A DNA stretch of 64,000 bases from Anaerocolumna sp. AGMB13025 (GTDB lineage: Bacteria > Bacillota > Clostridia > Lachnospirales > Lachnospiraceae): contig NZ_CP121445.1 of assembly GCF_029689925.1 (NCBI RefSeq), forward strand, positions 2,039,001 to 2,103,000, given 5' to 3'. The notes under the pieces are model-generated. The model searched no databases. It saw nothing but the letters and a program-made list of their open reading frames with translations, and was not told the origin of the DNA. This document shows positions 44,979-54,971 of the stretch, piece by piece. Both the position numbers and the translations under genes were made by a program. Each line of letters opens with the position of its first letter. The first letter of the stretch is position 1.

Positions 44979-44990
44979 ACTTTATAAAGT
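44979..44990. promoter_or_regulatory. 12-bp perfect palindrome in the divergent promoter region
   Basis: ACTTTATAAAGT lies midway between the divergent regulator and amidohydrolase starts. TATAAT-like hexamers flank it (minus at 44962-44967; plus TATTAT at 45010-45015), putting it near both -35 regions. It is the natural operator candidate for the XRE-cupin protein. Confidence 0.55.
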
Positions 44991-45042
44991 CAATAGCCTT
45001 AATATTGTCTATTATGCTAACAAGAATAAAGGAGATGTAAAC

Positions 45043-46350
45043 ATGTCAAATTATGCCTTAACCAATTGCCGCATTATTGATGGAATAGGTACCGGTATTC
45101 AGGAGAATATGTCCATACTGGTCAGCGGCGGTAATATCAAACAGCTTGGAAAAGTTACAGAGGTGAAAATACCAAAAGAATATAACAAGCTTGACTTAAA
45201 GGGTAATTATGTAATGCCTGGGCTGATTAATGCCCATGCCCATCTGTTCGGCAGCGGTAAACCGATGAAAGCCATCAGTGGCGGGAAGTCACAGGAGAAG
45301 CTTGTAGGACTCTTAAAAACAGCCCTTGGGCGAAAAATCCTTGACCGTATGGTAAAAGACCATGTAATGGCAGCACTTAATTCAGGGGTTACTACCATAA
45401 GGGCTGTTGGAGACTTATTTTATTCGGATGTTAAGATCAGAGATCAAATTGATTCAGGTAATTTTTCCGGACCAAGGCTGCTTGTTGCGGGGAAAGCCAT
45501 TTCTGTTACCGGCGGACATGGCTCCGGAAGTTTTGCAGCCATAGCGGATTCTCCCTGGGAGGCCAGAAAGGCCGTACGTATGAATGTACATGAGCAGGTA
45601 GACCTGATTAAAATCTGTGTTACCGGAGGTGTGACGGACAGCAGAGTAATCGGTCAGGCAGGAAGGCTGGCAATGACACTGGAGGAGGTCAGTGCTGTAT
45701 GTGAAGAAGCACATAAAATCGGCTTTTTAGTAGCTGCCCATGCAGAAAGCACGGAGGGAGTCAGACTTGCCTTACAGGGCGGTGTAGACACCATTGAACA
45801 CGGCAGTGAATTTGATCAGGAGATAATTGAGCTTTTCTTAAATAATCCTAAGTCTCTCAGAGGATATTCAAGCCTGATCCCTACACTTTACCCGGCAATT
45901 ACCATCTGTAAGTTAAATCCGAACGATACTCTTATGAGTCCCGTCAATGTAGAAAACTCCAATATAGTCTTTGAGGGAATGGTAAAAGGCTTAATAAATG
46001 CATCAAAAGCCGGTGTATTAATCGGTCTGGGCACGGACGCCTCCTGTCCTTTTGTTACACAATACAATACCTGGAGGGAACTTGATTATACGGTCAGATA
46101 TGCTGGTTTGACTCCAGAAATGGCCATACAGAATGCAACAAGAAATAATGCCAGGATTCTTGGAATCGATCATATAACCGGTACCATAGAACCAAAGAAA
46201 GCAGCCGATTTAATTGTGGTAAAGGAAAACCCATTAACTAATCTGCGAGGGTTATCTCAAGTACAGATGGTAATGAGAGGAGAACTTATGATTGATAAAC
46301 CAATAGTAAAGAAACTCTCGCAGGTGGAAGAACTTTTGGATACGATTTAA
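45043..46350 (+). CDS. Metal-dependent amidohydrolase
   Basis: A 435-residue enzyme of the amidohydrolase superfamily (imidazolonepropionase/prolidase-like branch). Metal-site signatures: NAHAHLFGSG near residue 64, a lysine in LIKICVTGG near 190, AAHAES near 229, TIEHGSE near 248 and LGTDASCPF near 330. Members hydrolyse cyclic amides or dipeptides; the true substrate cannot be read. AAAGGAGATG sits seven bases before ATG 45043. Its regulator is divergent, and the CapA-like gene follows 16 bases later, probably in one operon. Confidence 0.88.
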   Translation: MSNYALTNCRIIDGIGTGIQENMSILVSGGNIKQLGKVTEVKIPKEYNKLDLKGNYVMPGLINAHAHLFGSGKPMKAISGGKSQEKLVGLLKTALGRKILDRMVKDHVMAALNSGVTTIRAVGDLFYSDVKIRDQIDSGNFSGPRLLVAGKAISVTGGHGSGSFAAIADSPWEARKAVRMNVHEQVDLIKICVTGGVTDSRVIGQAGRLAMTLEEVSAVCEEAHKIGFLVAAHAESTEGVRLALQGGVDTIEHGSEFDQEIIELFLNNPKSLRGYSSLIPTLYPAITICKLNPNDTLMSPVNVENSNIVFEGMVKGLINASKAGVLIGLGTDASCPFVTQYNTWRELDYTVRYAGLTPEMAIQNATRNNARILGIDHITGTIEPKKAADLIVVKENPLTNLRGLSQVQMVMRGELMIDKPIVKKLSQVEELLDTI

Positions 46351-46366
46351 GGAAAAGAGGACTAAG

Positions 46367-47707
46367 ATGATAACTGCAACATTAAAATTTATCTGCAAAA
46401 TTGACGGATGGTTACATAGGAGTAAGTTTCTTTATTCCAGAGAATCAGAAGGAAATTCCGCCTGTATGAGCATTGGAGAGAAACTCTGGTGGGGATATAA
46501 ATACTTTTATAGACCGGTAGAAAAGGCTGAAAAAGGTAAAAATATAGAAGAATTTTTTGAAAAACAGGAGCTTGATTTTACATTACTAAATAATTTTAAA
46601 GAAGAGGGGAAACTTAGTTTTACGGCAGGCGGAGATATTCTGGCATCCCATCATATACGACCAGACAACACCCTCCACTTGTGGGAAGAGGCAGAAGATT
46701 TTTTGTTTGATACAGATATCTGCTGTGCTAATCTTGAAACACCGGTAGTCCCATCCGCCTCTGCCAGTTTTGTGCCAGTGAATATATTAAAAGCACCTGC
46801 ACTCAATAATACCCCGGAAGTCTTTGAACTTCTTTTCAGGAAAGGAAAGGGGATTAATTTCTTTTCTACTGCCAATAATCATTGTTTGGATATGGGAGAA
46901 GCAGGCTTACTAGAAACCCTCGATTTTCTTGATAAAAAGGGCTGTCCTCATGTGGGCACTGCAAGAAATGAAAATCAAAGAGACGACTTTCCGGTTATCG
47001 AGAAGAATGGAATACGGATTGCATTTCTTTCCTATACGTTTTCAACCAATGGGAAAACAGTACCAGAGGGCAGAGAGTATCTGGTTAATTACATAAGGCT
47101 GAACCGTCCGGATTGTGATATTTCCTTCATTGAAAAACAGATTAATAAAGCAAAGACCGAGAGAAAGGCAGATCTGATAATTGCTTGTCTGCATTGGAGC
47201 CTGGAATTTGAAGCGTATCCAATCCGTAATGTAATAGACATGGGACATAAACTGCTGTCACTGGGGATCGATATTATTGTGGGTAACCATCCCCATGGTA
47301 TTCAGCCAATGGAAAAATATGCTTTTGTTGACCCTTATTCGGGTGTAAAAAAACAGGGGCTGATTGTCTATGCTCTGGGAGATTTAATATCCTGCCATGA
47401 CCACATCCCCAATTCCCGTCTTAATAACCTGATCCGTCTAAAAATATCCAAAGGAAAGATAGAGGGAAAACAGCTTACCATAATCTCAGAATTACGAATC
47501 AGACCCATGTATATTTATTCAAAAATGGAAGGTGGGAATTGTATGGATTTCCGGCTCCTAAATTTTAATAAGCTAATTAATGAAATAAAGTCTGGAAACA
47601 ACCGTTTCAAGCTGGAGCAAACTACGCTGAACGAATTAAATAGGCTGGAGGCATTAAAGCATAAACTGCTTAAGACAGAACTCATGGACTATATTAGCCC
47701 CACTTAA
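46367..47707 (+). CDS. CapA-family (PgsA-like) metallophosphoesterase-type protein
   Basis: A 446-residue protein with a CapA/PGA-cap domain from about residue 80 to 360: FTAGGDILASHHIRPD, ANLETPVVP, STANNHCLDMGEAGL, IIACLHWSLEFEAYP, and IDIIVGNHPHGIQPME. CapA proteins act in poly-gamma-glutamate assembly or related surface steps; this one lacks a signal peptide and other cap genes nearby, so a cytosolic metallohydrolase role is possible. AGAGGA precedes ATG 46367. It is co-directional with the amidohydrolase. Confidence 0.85.
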   Translation: MITATLKFICKIDGWLHRSKFLYSRESEGNSACMSIGEKLWWGYKYFYRPVEKAEKGKNIEEFFEKQELDFTLLNNFKEEGKLSFTAGGDILASHHIRPDNTLHLWEEAEDFLFDTDICCANLETPVVPSASASFVPVNILKAPALNNTPEVFELLFRKGKGINFFSTANNHCLDMGEAGLLETLDFLDKKGCPHVGTARNENQRDDFPVIEKNGIRIAFLSYTFSTNGKTVPEGREYLVNYIRLNRPDCDISFIEKQINKAKTERKADLIIACLHWSLEFEAYPIRNVIDMGHKLLSLGIDIIVGNHPHGIQPMEKYAFVDPYSGVKKQGLIVYALGDLISCHDHIPNSRLNNLIRLKISKGKIEGKQLTIISELRIRPMYIYSKMEGGNCMDFRLLNFNKLINEIKSGNNRFKLEQTTLNELNRLEALKHKLLKTELMDYISPT

Positions 47708-47725
47708 ATCGCAAATATAAAAACC

Positions 47726-47761
47726 AAAAATCCTTACGCTTTATAGAGTGTAAGGATTTTT
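47726..47761. terminator. Bidirectional terminator between convergent genes
   Basis: AAAAATCCTTAC and GTAAGGATTTTT flank a loop of about 13 bases; T runs lie on both sides. It serves the CapA-like gene and overlaps the 3' end of the convergent glycosyltransferase gene. Confidence 0.85.
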
Positions 47762-48481
47762 AGTTAATACAGGTAAACCTGCTCTTGCATTTACCCAGGG
47801 CTTGAAGTCATCAACCTTGGCAACAAACTGGCAATACTGCTGTAATAACTGTTTGTTATCCAGTTTGTAAGTATGAAGTTTTAAATCATCACGCCGGATA
47901 TATGCAAAATTATATTTGCCGATAGCATAGATGGGAATACCCAGCCTAGTACAATCCGCCCCGAATTGCTCATCAACAACATTATCATCGATAAACCGGA
48001 CTTTTTGAAAGATCTCCTTTTTTACAAAAAGAGTACAGTTAATAATATAATCGGCATACTCGTTTTCTCTCCCGGGATGTATAATTGCCAGATTGTTTTG
48101 ATCCTTAAAATAAACATAATGAGTCTTTTTACCAAAGACACTGATTTCTTTATAAGGTGCTATAGTCATAAAATCATACAGGTAATTTGGACCGTAATAA
48201 TCATCATGGTCAAAATTAGCAAGATAGGGAAAATTGGTCTGTTTCACTGCAAAATTTAAACACGCGCCAACGGACTCACTCTCCGGACGTTTAAAGATTT
48301 TGACATTGTCGTAATTCTGGGCTTTTCTACACCAGTCGGACAGGTCTAAACAGGAGCTGTTAAGGATGATAATCAGTTCTTTAACAGGATAAGATTGTCT
48401 GGCATAATTATCAAAAATATTATTCATATAAATTGGTAAATGAGTACAGGTAATAATGGATACGCCATCTTGGTTTCGCAT
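47741..48481 (-). CDS. Family 2-like glycosyltransferase
   Basis: A 246-residue protein with the GT2 layout: GVSIITCTHLPIYMNNIFDN start, LIIILNSS strand, a nucleotide-binding region, and NFDHDDYYGPNYLYDF carrying the DxD-like metal site near residue 95. The final part contains an acceptor-site segment VVDEQFGADCTRLG. It adds a sugar from a nucleotide donor to an unknown acceptor. No partner gene is adjacent on this strand. Confidence 0.85.
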   Translation of the reverse strand: MRNQDGVSIITCTHLPIYMNNIFDNYARQSYPVKELIIILNSSCLDLSDWCRKAQNYDNVKIFKRPESESVGACLNFAVKQTNFPYLANFDHDDYYGPNYLYDFMTIAPYKEISVFGKKTHYVYFKDQNNLAIIHPGRENEYADYIINCTLFVKKEIFQKVRFIDDNVVDEQFGADCTRLGIPIYAIGKYNFAYIRRDDLKLHTYKLDNKQLLQQYCQFVAKVDDFKPWVNARAGLPVLTKNPYTL

Positions 48482-49077
48482 TGGAAGCTCCGTAATTTAA
48501 GTTAAAAGTTATTTATTACAATGTATGATAGTTTAAATAAATAATTACTCAATGCAAAAAAAGGGACTTGTGTACTAAGCGCTTTGCAGGCTGAAAAACC
48601 ACTTAGGACCAGGAGTTAAGGTGCCGGAGACTGCTAAATCAGAGTTATCGGAGCTTTTATTGACAGCTATTGACGGGGCAAACACCAATACCCTCCTGAG
48701 AACGGCAGGGACAACAGAAGTTATGGAACAAATATTTTACAAAAGATAATCTTTGTTTTTTCCGCTAATTATACCTTGCAATTTACTTAATAATATTCAT
48801 TCCTTCCTGCCGTCAACTTAAGAAACGAAACTAATTTCAGGAAATGAAAAATTAAATAAAGTTTTTACAATTGTAGGCATAAAAAAAAGAATTTTCGAAT
48901 ATACATTTATCTAACATAGTTTTTTAATGAGGCAAATCTGTAAAGCGTTACACGAATAAAGCGTCATTATAATTCGAGGGGAATTAAAGATAGCTGCTCA
49001 AATAAAAACGAAAGGAGGAAAGTAAATCACAGAGCAGATATTTTTAAAAATATAATGAGTTTAGGAGTGAATAAAAA
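48482..49077. other. Intergenic region upstream of the S8 protease
   Basis: About 600 bases without a clear gene. A plus-strand frame from GTG 48621 to TAA 48747-48749 (start VPETAKSELSELLLTAIDGA) reads like the tail of a lost gene, without a ribosome site. The last 200 bases are AT-rich and hold the protease leader; AGGAG at about 49062 precedes its TTG start. No promoter could be fixed with confidence. Confidence 0.4.
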
Positions 49078-52000
49078 TTGAATAAGGGTAAGTTTAGAAA
49101 ATTTATTACTGCATTATTACTTTTACTAATGATATTTAACCCTGCCGCTGCCATGGCAGAAGCAAATTATTCTCAGGTCTTTTCTTCCGCAGAGGGGGAT
49201 CTACGTACAGAATCCCTGAACAAGATGGATGCTTCATTCAGAGATTCTCTGACAGACGGAGGCTATGCCGAAGCGATTGTTTATCTGAAGAGTCAGGTAG
49301 ACAGTATGGGAGTTGCAAGTGAGGCAAAGAGTGAACTCTCTTCTGCCTTAACCCCCCATAAAGCTAAAATTGAAGTAAGAAAAGAAGTAATAGGGGCTTT
49401 AAAGGATAATGCAGAAGATACCCAGCAAAAGTTATTAAAATACGTTACCCAGGAAGAAAAAAAGGGAAATATCCTGGAATATAAACCCTACTACATAATC
49501 AATGCCATATATGTTAAGGCAACAAAAGATGTTCTGGAAACTATTTCTTACATGAACGAAGTAGAGAAAATCTACGAAAATAAAATAGTTCAGTTAGACA
49601 AGCCTGAAATTTCCAAGGAACAAATTCAAGCGAATGCAGCCGGAGTAGAATGGAATGTGGAAAGAATCCGGGCAAATGAAGTATGGAGTCTTGGCATAGA
49701 CGGTACGGGAGTCGTAGTCGGCACCATCGATACTGGCGCAACCTGGAACCACCCGGCCCTTATGACGAAATGGAGAGGGTATAATCCAAATGACCCTGCT
49801 AATCCAAATCCCGAGGGAAACTGGTTTGATCCTGTAAATGGGACCAGATTACCGGTAGATGAACCAAGCATTCCCCACGGCACCCATGTACTTGGAACGA
49901 TTTTGGGACAAGAACCGGATGGGAGTAATAAAGTAGGAGCGGCGCCTGGGGCAAAATGGATAACGGCCAAAGCATTTACCCCGGATGGCGGCAGTGATGA
50001 TGCTATATTATCGGCAGCAGAATGGATGCTGGCACCAGGCGGCGATCCGGCAGCCGCACCGGATGTAATTAATAACTCCTGGGGCGGTGGTCCGGGTCTG
50101 GATGAATGGTTTAGACCTATGGTAACTGCCTGGAGAGCAGCCGGTATTATACCGGTATTCTCCTCCGGAAATCAAGAGAACCAGGCAGCCCCCCCGGCGT
50201 CGGTAAGCGCACCAGCTAACTATCCGGAAAGCTTTGCAGTGGGGGCCTTAGACATTAACAATGTCAGAGGTGATTTTTCAAGAAGAGGCCCGGGACCTTA
50301 TAATAACTTAAAACCGGATGTTTCTGCCCCTGGTGTGAATATACGTTCCAGTGTTCCCGGAGGGTATGAAAGCGGCTGGAGTGGCACAAGTATGTCGGCT
50401 CCGGCAGTTACCGGAACCATTGCTTTGATTTTATCCGCCAATAATTCGCTGTCCATTGAAGAAGTAGAGAACCTGCTAAAAAGTACGGCAGTCCATAAAG
50501 AAGACAGCGATGACCCAGGTTACCCCAACAACGGATATGGCTACGGGTTAATTGATGCATTTGCAGCAGTATCTGAAATAGCCGGAGGAACCGGTACCAT
50601 TGAAGGCAAGGTATTAAAAGAAGGGGAAGATTTAACTAATCCTGTGATTGAGCATAATCAACAGATATTTGAAACTTATTTAGGAGCGGACATCCCAGTC
50701 ACGGCTGAAATATCAGATGATGTGTCGGTCATAGATACAGAACTGTTAGTAAAGGTAACTGGAAAGTCCTATTGGATTACCTTACCCTTAACAAGAACCT
50801 CAGGGGATTATAAGTCTGGTATCTATTCGGGAACTATACCCGGGGATATTCTGGAACAGGCGGGAGTCAGCTATAAAATAAAAGCCAGGGATTATGACGG
50901 TAATGTGGTTACCACCGGCGAGTATAATATTTCAGTAAAATTTGGTGCTCTGCCGGATGAGTATTCCAATGATTTTGAAAGCAGTATTGCTGGTTTTAGT
51001 TTAAATGGGGACTGGCAATGGGGAGAACCGACTAAAGGAGTAGGACCTACACCTATTAGCGGAACAAAACTAATCGGAACTAATTTAAAAGGTAATTATG
51101 CGAATAATGCTGACAGCGTACTGGTAACAGTACCTCTTGATTTAAGGAATACAGATTTAACCCTGGCACAGTTTCGAATCAGCCAGTGGTTTGATATGGA
51201 AGCAAACCGTGATAAGGGCACCATCTATGTTACTAATAACTATGGCGAGACCTGGAATCAGGTCGGTCCTGTCTATACCGGTACACAGACCCAGTGGAAG
51301 GAAATTGTTATTAATCTAAATGAGTATATTGGATCTCCAGATCCAGTATTTATCGCTTTTAGAATGACCTCGGATGGTTCGGTCCAAAAAGCCGGATGGT
51401 ATCTGGATAACGCAAAACTCATAGCTACCGATACCATAGCACCGGGTACACCGGCAGGTTTAAACGGCAGAGTTGTATTTGGAACAGCAGCCTTACAGTG
51501 GAATGGAGTTTCAGACATTGATACCGCAGGATATAGGATTTACCGCTCGGAAACCATTGACAGCGGATATGAGCGGATAGGTGATACACCAGGTACTTCC
51601 TTTGGAGATAATACCATTGAAACAGGAACCACCTATTATTATAAAGTCGCAGCATATGACTATGCAGGGAATGAAAGCGATTTATCGCAGCCTTTGACAA
51701 TCGTAGTTGGGAATCTGGGAGACTATGTATTCCTGGCTGATTTTGAAGAGGATAACGGGAACTTTACAGCAGGTGGTACCAATAATTCCTGGGCCTGGGG
51801 AATCCCGGCTTCGGGACCTGGAACAGGATTTTATGGGGCTAAGGTTTATGCTACCAATCTTTCTGGAAATTATGCCAATAGCAGCAACTGCTATATTGAA
51901 TCACCTGAAATCAGGCTGCCGGCTGGGGAAAACAGTGTGTTGACAGTAGGACAATGGTATGAACTGGAGAATAAATATGACAAGGGATATATCCAGATTG

Positions 52001-54603
52001 CTAAGAAAGATGGAGCTAACTGGTCAGCCTGGACAGATCTTGTACCGGGAGGATATTTTACAGGAGATGGGAAGAACTGGACCAATCTTGATCTGCCGCT
52101 TAATTCCTCTCTGGCTGGTCAGACCGTTAAAGTAAGATTCCTGTTAACAAGCGACAGCTCTGTTAACAAAGCAGGCTGGTATATTGACTATGTATTAGTT
52201 GATACAGTAAATGATGATACTCTTAGTAAACTTCAGAAAGAAACTAAAATAAATAAAAATACTGACCTTACGGTTACGAAGAAAGAGACCGAGCCAAAAC
52301 CCTTTAAGCTTGATTTAAAAGCAGTAGAGACGAAGAAGAACGCAAAATACAAAACTGTCAGTGATGAGGAAGTAAGTGCAATTTCCTCAGTAACCACTGG
52401 TTTACCGGTAGATGCGGTGGTTACCGTTCTTGAAACAGGCAGAAGTGCAAGAACGAACCCGGCAGATGGAAGATATACCTTAAAACATGCGATGAATGAC
52501 GCAAATGGAACCTGGACGTTACGAGCTGAAGCATATGGATATTATCCGGCAGAAGGACAGGTGCATCTGGGAGAAAATCAAACAGTGAAAAAGAACTTTG
52601 TTTTAGAGGAAATGCCCAAAGGAACAATTACCGGCCGTGTAGTAGACCGGTATTCCAAAACTCCGGCTGCCTTTGCCACCATAAGGGTTAAGGAGGATTC
52701 CAAAGTACCGGTGGTAACTGCAGATGAAAACGGGAATTTTGTAATTCCTGAGATTTATGAAGGCACCTATACCTTAAAAGTAATCGCAGATGGATTTGAG
52801 CCGGGAGAAACCACCGTTACGGTAGCCGGTAATGAAACCACAGATATCCAGGTGGCGTTAAAGCGGTTTGTAGGCTATGAAGAAGAAATTGTCTATGATG
52901 ATGGCACAGGAGAAAATGCACTGGTATTGAATTCAGCAGGGAATGGATTAGCAATAAGAGTGAGCCCTTCTGGTTTTGGAAAAGTGAAAGGCGCTAACAT
53001 CTTTTTCTGGGGAACTGACTGGCCAAGTCCTGGCGGTACACAGATTGGAGTTACTCTTTATGATACGGATGAAACTGGAAATCCGGTAAAACTCGATACA
53101 GCACCAAAAGTAGTTAACGTAGTGAGAGGTCAATGGAATTATATTGATTTATCGGAATTTGGATTCTCAACGGATAAAGATTTTTACATTGCTACTTGTC
53201 AGACTGCCGCCGGTACAGCATCACCTGGAACAGGCATTGATGAAGCAAGTCCGTATGGTGACAGATCTTATCTGTATGTAGGGGATACCTTTACACCCCT
53301 GGCAGAGGAAGATACGGAAGGCGGATTAATGATAAGGGCCAGAATGGAATATTCGGTTGATACTCCGGTTATAACTAATTTAAAAGATGTAACCTATACC
53401 AATCAGGATAGTATTCTGGTAGAAGGAACTGTAACAGCAGACGGAAAAGTTAATCTATATGCTAACGGAGTTAAAGTGGAAGAAGTAAATGCGGTGAACA
53501 AAACCTTTCATAAAGTAATACCGCTAACAGCGGAGGAAAGTATAATTACCGCAACGTCGGAACTAAATGGTAAGGAAACAGAACCCTCTGCACCAAAGAC
53601 CGTCATAAAGGATAAGCTGCCGCCGGAATTAACAATTTCATCACCTGCAGACGGTTCCGTCACCAAGGAAAGAGTGGTAGATATTATAGGAACCGTCTCC
53701 GATGCTCACCTGGACCGATTGGAAATCGGCGGGGAGACAGCTGTAGTTACAGGAGGGGCCTTCCATATTGAAAAGATTGTTCATGAGGGTGAGAACGTAT
53801 TTCAGTTAGCAGCCTATGATCTGGCAGGTAATAAGACGGAAAAAACCGTAACCGTATCTGTGAAACAGCAGCTTCCAGTTATCACTGACTTACAGCCGGA
53901 GCAGGATGTTCAGCTGACTCCTGGTGAAGCGCTGACGGTCAGCTTTCGAAGCGAACCAGGCGGCAGAGGAGCATTTCGTGTCCTTCTTCCAAGCAGTATA
54001 AACGCACAGAGCAATAACCTGATTGCCATGGAAGAAGTCGAGGCGGGCTATTATACAGGTACGTTTATCGCACCGAAGGCAAACATAAGCGGTCTGATCG
54101 TTGAAGCTGAATTTACTGACAGCGCAGGTAATACCGTAACTGCAACTGCACAGGGAAAAGTAAATATTGTGTCTGAACAAGGAATAGAAGCGGTAACACC
54201 TTCTGAAGATGTGAACTTAAATGGCGGTGAGACCATAAATATCAGTTTTAGAAGCAGTACAGGTGGAACAGGGGCGTTTAGGATACTCTTCTCCGGTTAT
54301 GATGTAACGAAAACTACCAGATCAGCTATGACGGAAACTTCGCCTGGATATTATGAAGGAACCTGGACAGCTCCGTATAATACCAAAATAAATGGGCTAA
54401 CCATTGAAATAACCTATACGGATAGTGAGGGCAACACCGTTATTACAACTGCAAAAGGTAAAATTAATGTTATGGAAACCATCGGCGGCGGTAATGAAAT
54501 GAAACCAGAAATACCGGAGCAACAGCAGAAACCGGTATTACCAGAAAGACCAAGTGTTCCGTCCCATCCCATTATACCGGTTGTCCCCAAGGAGACAATG
54601 TAA
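49078..54603 (+). CDS. Large secreted S8 subtilisin-family protease (bacillopeptidase F-like)
   Basis: A 1841-residue protein starting at TTG 49078. Signal peptide 1-27 (ending AAAMAEA), propeptide/inhibitor-like region 45-170, subtilase domain about 195-500 with catalytic Asp218 (GTIDTG), His267 (HGTHV) and Ser438 (GTSMSAP). Then come two MAM-like jelly-roll regions (about 620-780 and 880-1045), a fibronectin-type segment (about 785-875), carboxypeptidase-regulatory-like repeats (1080-1260), another lectin-like region and Ig-like repeats to 1800. The tail is Pro-rich (PVLPERPSVPSHP) with no sortase signal. It likely degrades extracellular protein. An IR element follows. Confidence 0.92.
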   Translation: MNKGKFRKFITALLLLLMIFNPAAAMAEANYSQVFSSAEGDLRTESLNKMDASFRDSLTDGGYAEAIVYLKSQVDSMGVASEAKSELSSALTPHKAKIEVRKEVIGALKDNAEDTQQKLLKYVTQEEKKGNILEYKPYYIINAIYVKATKDVLETISYMNEVEKIYENKIVQLDKPEISKEQIQANAAGVEWNVERIRANEVWSLGIDGTGVVVGTIDTGATWNHPALMTKWRGYNPNDPANPNPEGNWFDPVNGTRLPVDEPSIPHGTHVLGTILGQEPDGSNKVGAAPGAKWITAKAFTPDGGSDDAILSAAEWMLAPGGDPAAAPDVINNSWGGGPGLDEWFRPMVTAWRAAGIIPVFSSGNQENQAAPPASVSAPANYPESFAVGALDINNVRGDFSRRGPGPYNNLKPDVSAPGVNIRSSVPGGYESGWSGTSMSAPAVTGTIALILSANNSLSIEEVENLLKSTAVHKEDSDDPGYPNNGYGYGLIDAFAAVSEIAGGTGTIEGKVLKEGEDLTNPVIEHNQQIFETYLGADIPVTAEISDDVSVIDTELLVKVTGKSYWITLPLTRTSGDYKSGIYSGTIPGDILEQAGVSYKIKARDYDGNVVTTGEYNISVKFGALPDEYSNDFESSIAGFSLNGDWQWGEPTKGVGPTPISGTKLIGTNLKGNYANNADSVLVTVPLDLRNTDLTLAQFRISQWFDMEANRDKGTIYVTNNYGETWNQVGPVYTGTQTQWKEIVINLNEYIGSPDPVFIAFRMTSDGSVQKAGWYLDNAKLIATDTIAPGTPAGLNGRVVFGTAALQWNGVSDIDTAGYRIYRSETIDSGYERIGDTPGTSFGDNTIETGTTYYYKVAAYDYAGNESDLSQPLTIVVGNLGDYVFLADFEEDNGNFTAGGTNNSWAWGIPASGPGTGFYGAKVYATNLSGNYANSSNCYIESPEIRLPAGENSVLTVGQWYELENKYDKGYIQIAKKDGANWSAWTDLVPGGYFTGDGKNWTNLDLPLNSSLAGQTVKVRFLLTSDSSVNKAGWYIDYVLVDTVNDDTLSKLQKETKINKNTDLTVTKKETEPKPFKLDLKAVETKKNAKYKTVSDEEVSAISSVTTGLPVDAVVTVLETGRSARTNPADGRYTLKHAMNDANGTWTLRAEAYGYYPAEGQVHLGENQTVKKNFVLEEMPKGTITGRVVDRYSKTPAAFATIRVKEDSKVPVVTADENGNFVIPEIYEGTYTLKVIADGFEPGETTVTVAGNETTDIQVALKRFVGYEEEIVYDDGTGENALVLNSAGNGLAIRVSPSGFGKVKGANIFFWGTDWPSPGGTQIGVTLYDTDETGNPVKLDTAPKVVNVVRGQWNYIDLSEFGFSTDKDFYIATCQTAAGTASPGTGIDEASPYGDRSYLYVGDTFTPLAEEDTEGGLMIRARMEYSVDTPVITNLKDVTYTNQDSILVEGTVTADGKVNLYANGVKVEEVNAVNKTFHKVIPLTAEESIITATSELNGKETEPSAPKTVIKDKLPPELTISSPADGSVTKERVVDIIGTVSDAHLDRLEIGGETAVVTGGAFHIEKIVHEGENVFQLAAYDLAGNKTEKTVTVSVKQQLPVITDLQPEQDVQLTPGEALTVSFRSEPGGRGAFRVLLPSSINAQSNNLIAMEEVEAGYYTGTFIAPKANISGLIVEAEFTDSAGNTVTATAQGKVNIVSEQGIEAVTPSEDVNLNGGETINISFRSSTGGTGAFRILFSGYDVTKTTRSAMTETSPGYYEGTWTAPYNTKINGLTIEITYTDSEGNTVITTAKGKINVMETIGGGNEMKPEIPEQQQKPVLPERPSVPSHPIIPVVPKETM

Positions 54604-54639
54604 TTTGATATTCTAATCTTTTATATAAAATAAATCAAG

Positions 54640-54733
54640 GGCTGTTGTAAAAATGGTAGGGCTGCCAATGCTTTGACTGTAATGAGTCTTAAAGCTGTAG
54701 AAGAGGTATGCTTGCGTAATTTTTACAACAGCC
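54640..54733. repeat. Small element with 15-bp terminal inverted repeats
   Basis: GGCTGTTGTAAAAAT (54640-54654) and ATTTTTACAACAGCC (54719-54733) are perfect inverted repeats around 64 bases without a gene. Ends of this type occur on insertion sequences and their short derivatives. No target duplication is obvious. The 54604-54971 gap holds nothing else except the next gene's leader. Confidence 0.6.
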
Positions 54734-54971
54734 TGTTTCATCTTTCTTTTAACATAACTGGTCATAAAAAAATGCTGGATTTCTGTCCGCCTTTGATTTA
54801 TAATGTTACGGTTATAAGAGAAAAGTATATCTTTCCTTGATTGCTGGATTAACTGAGTTAAGGGGAGTAATGTAACTATTTGTAAGGTGGCAGTTAGAAA
54901 GGTTTCCCCATGAACGCCGGGGAGGATTTGATTGGCAAATAAGAAAGAATGGCAGGTAAGTATAAGTTATT

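Noticed and set aside
49626..49970. Minus-strand 114-residue frame in the protease gene
   Set aside because: Lies opposite the catalytic domain; no start site.
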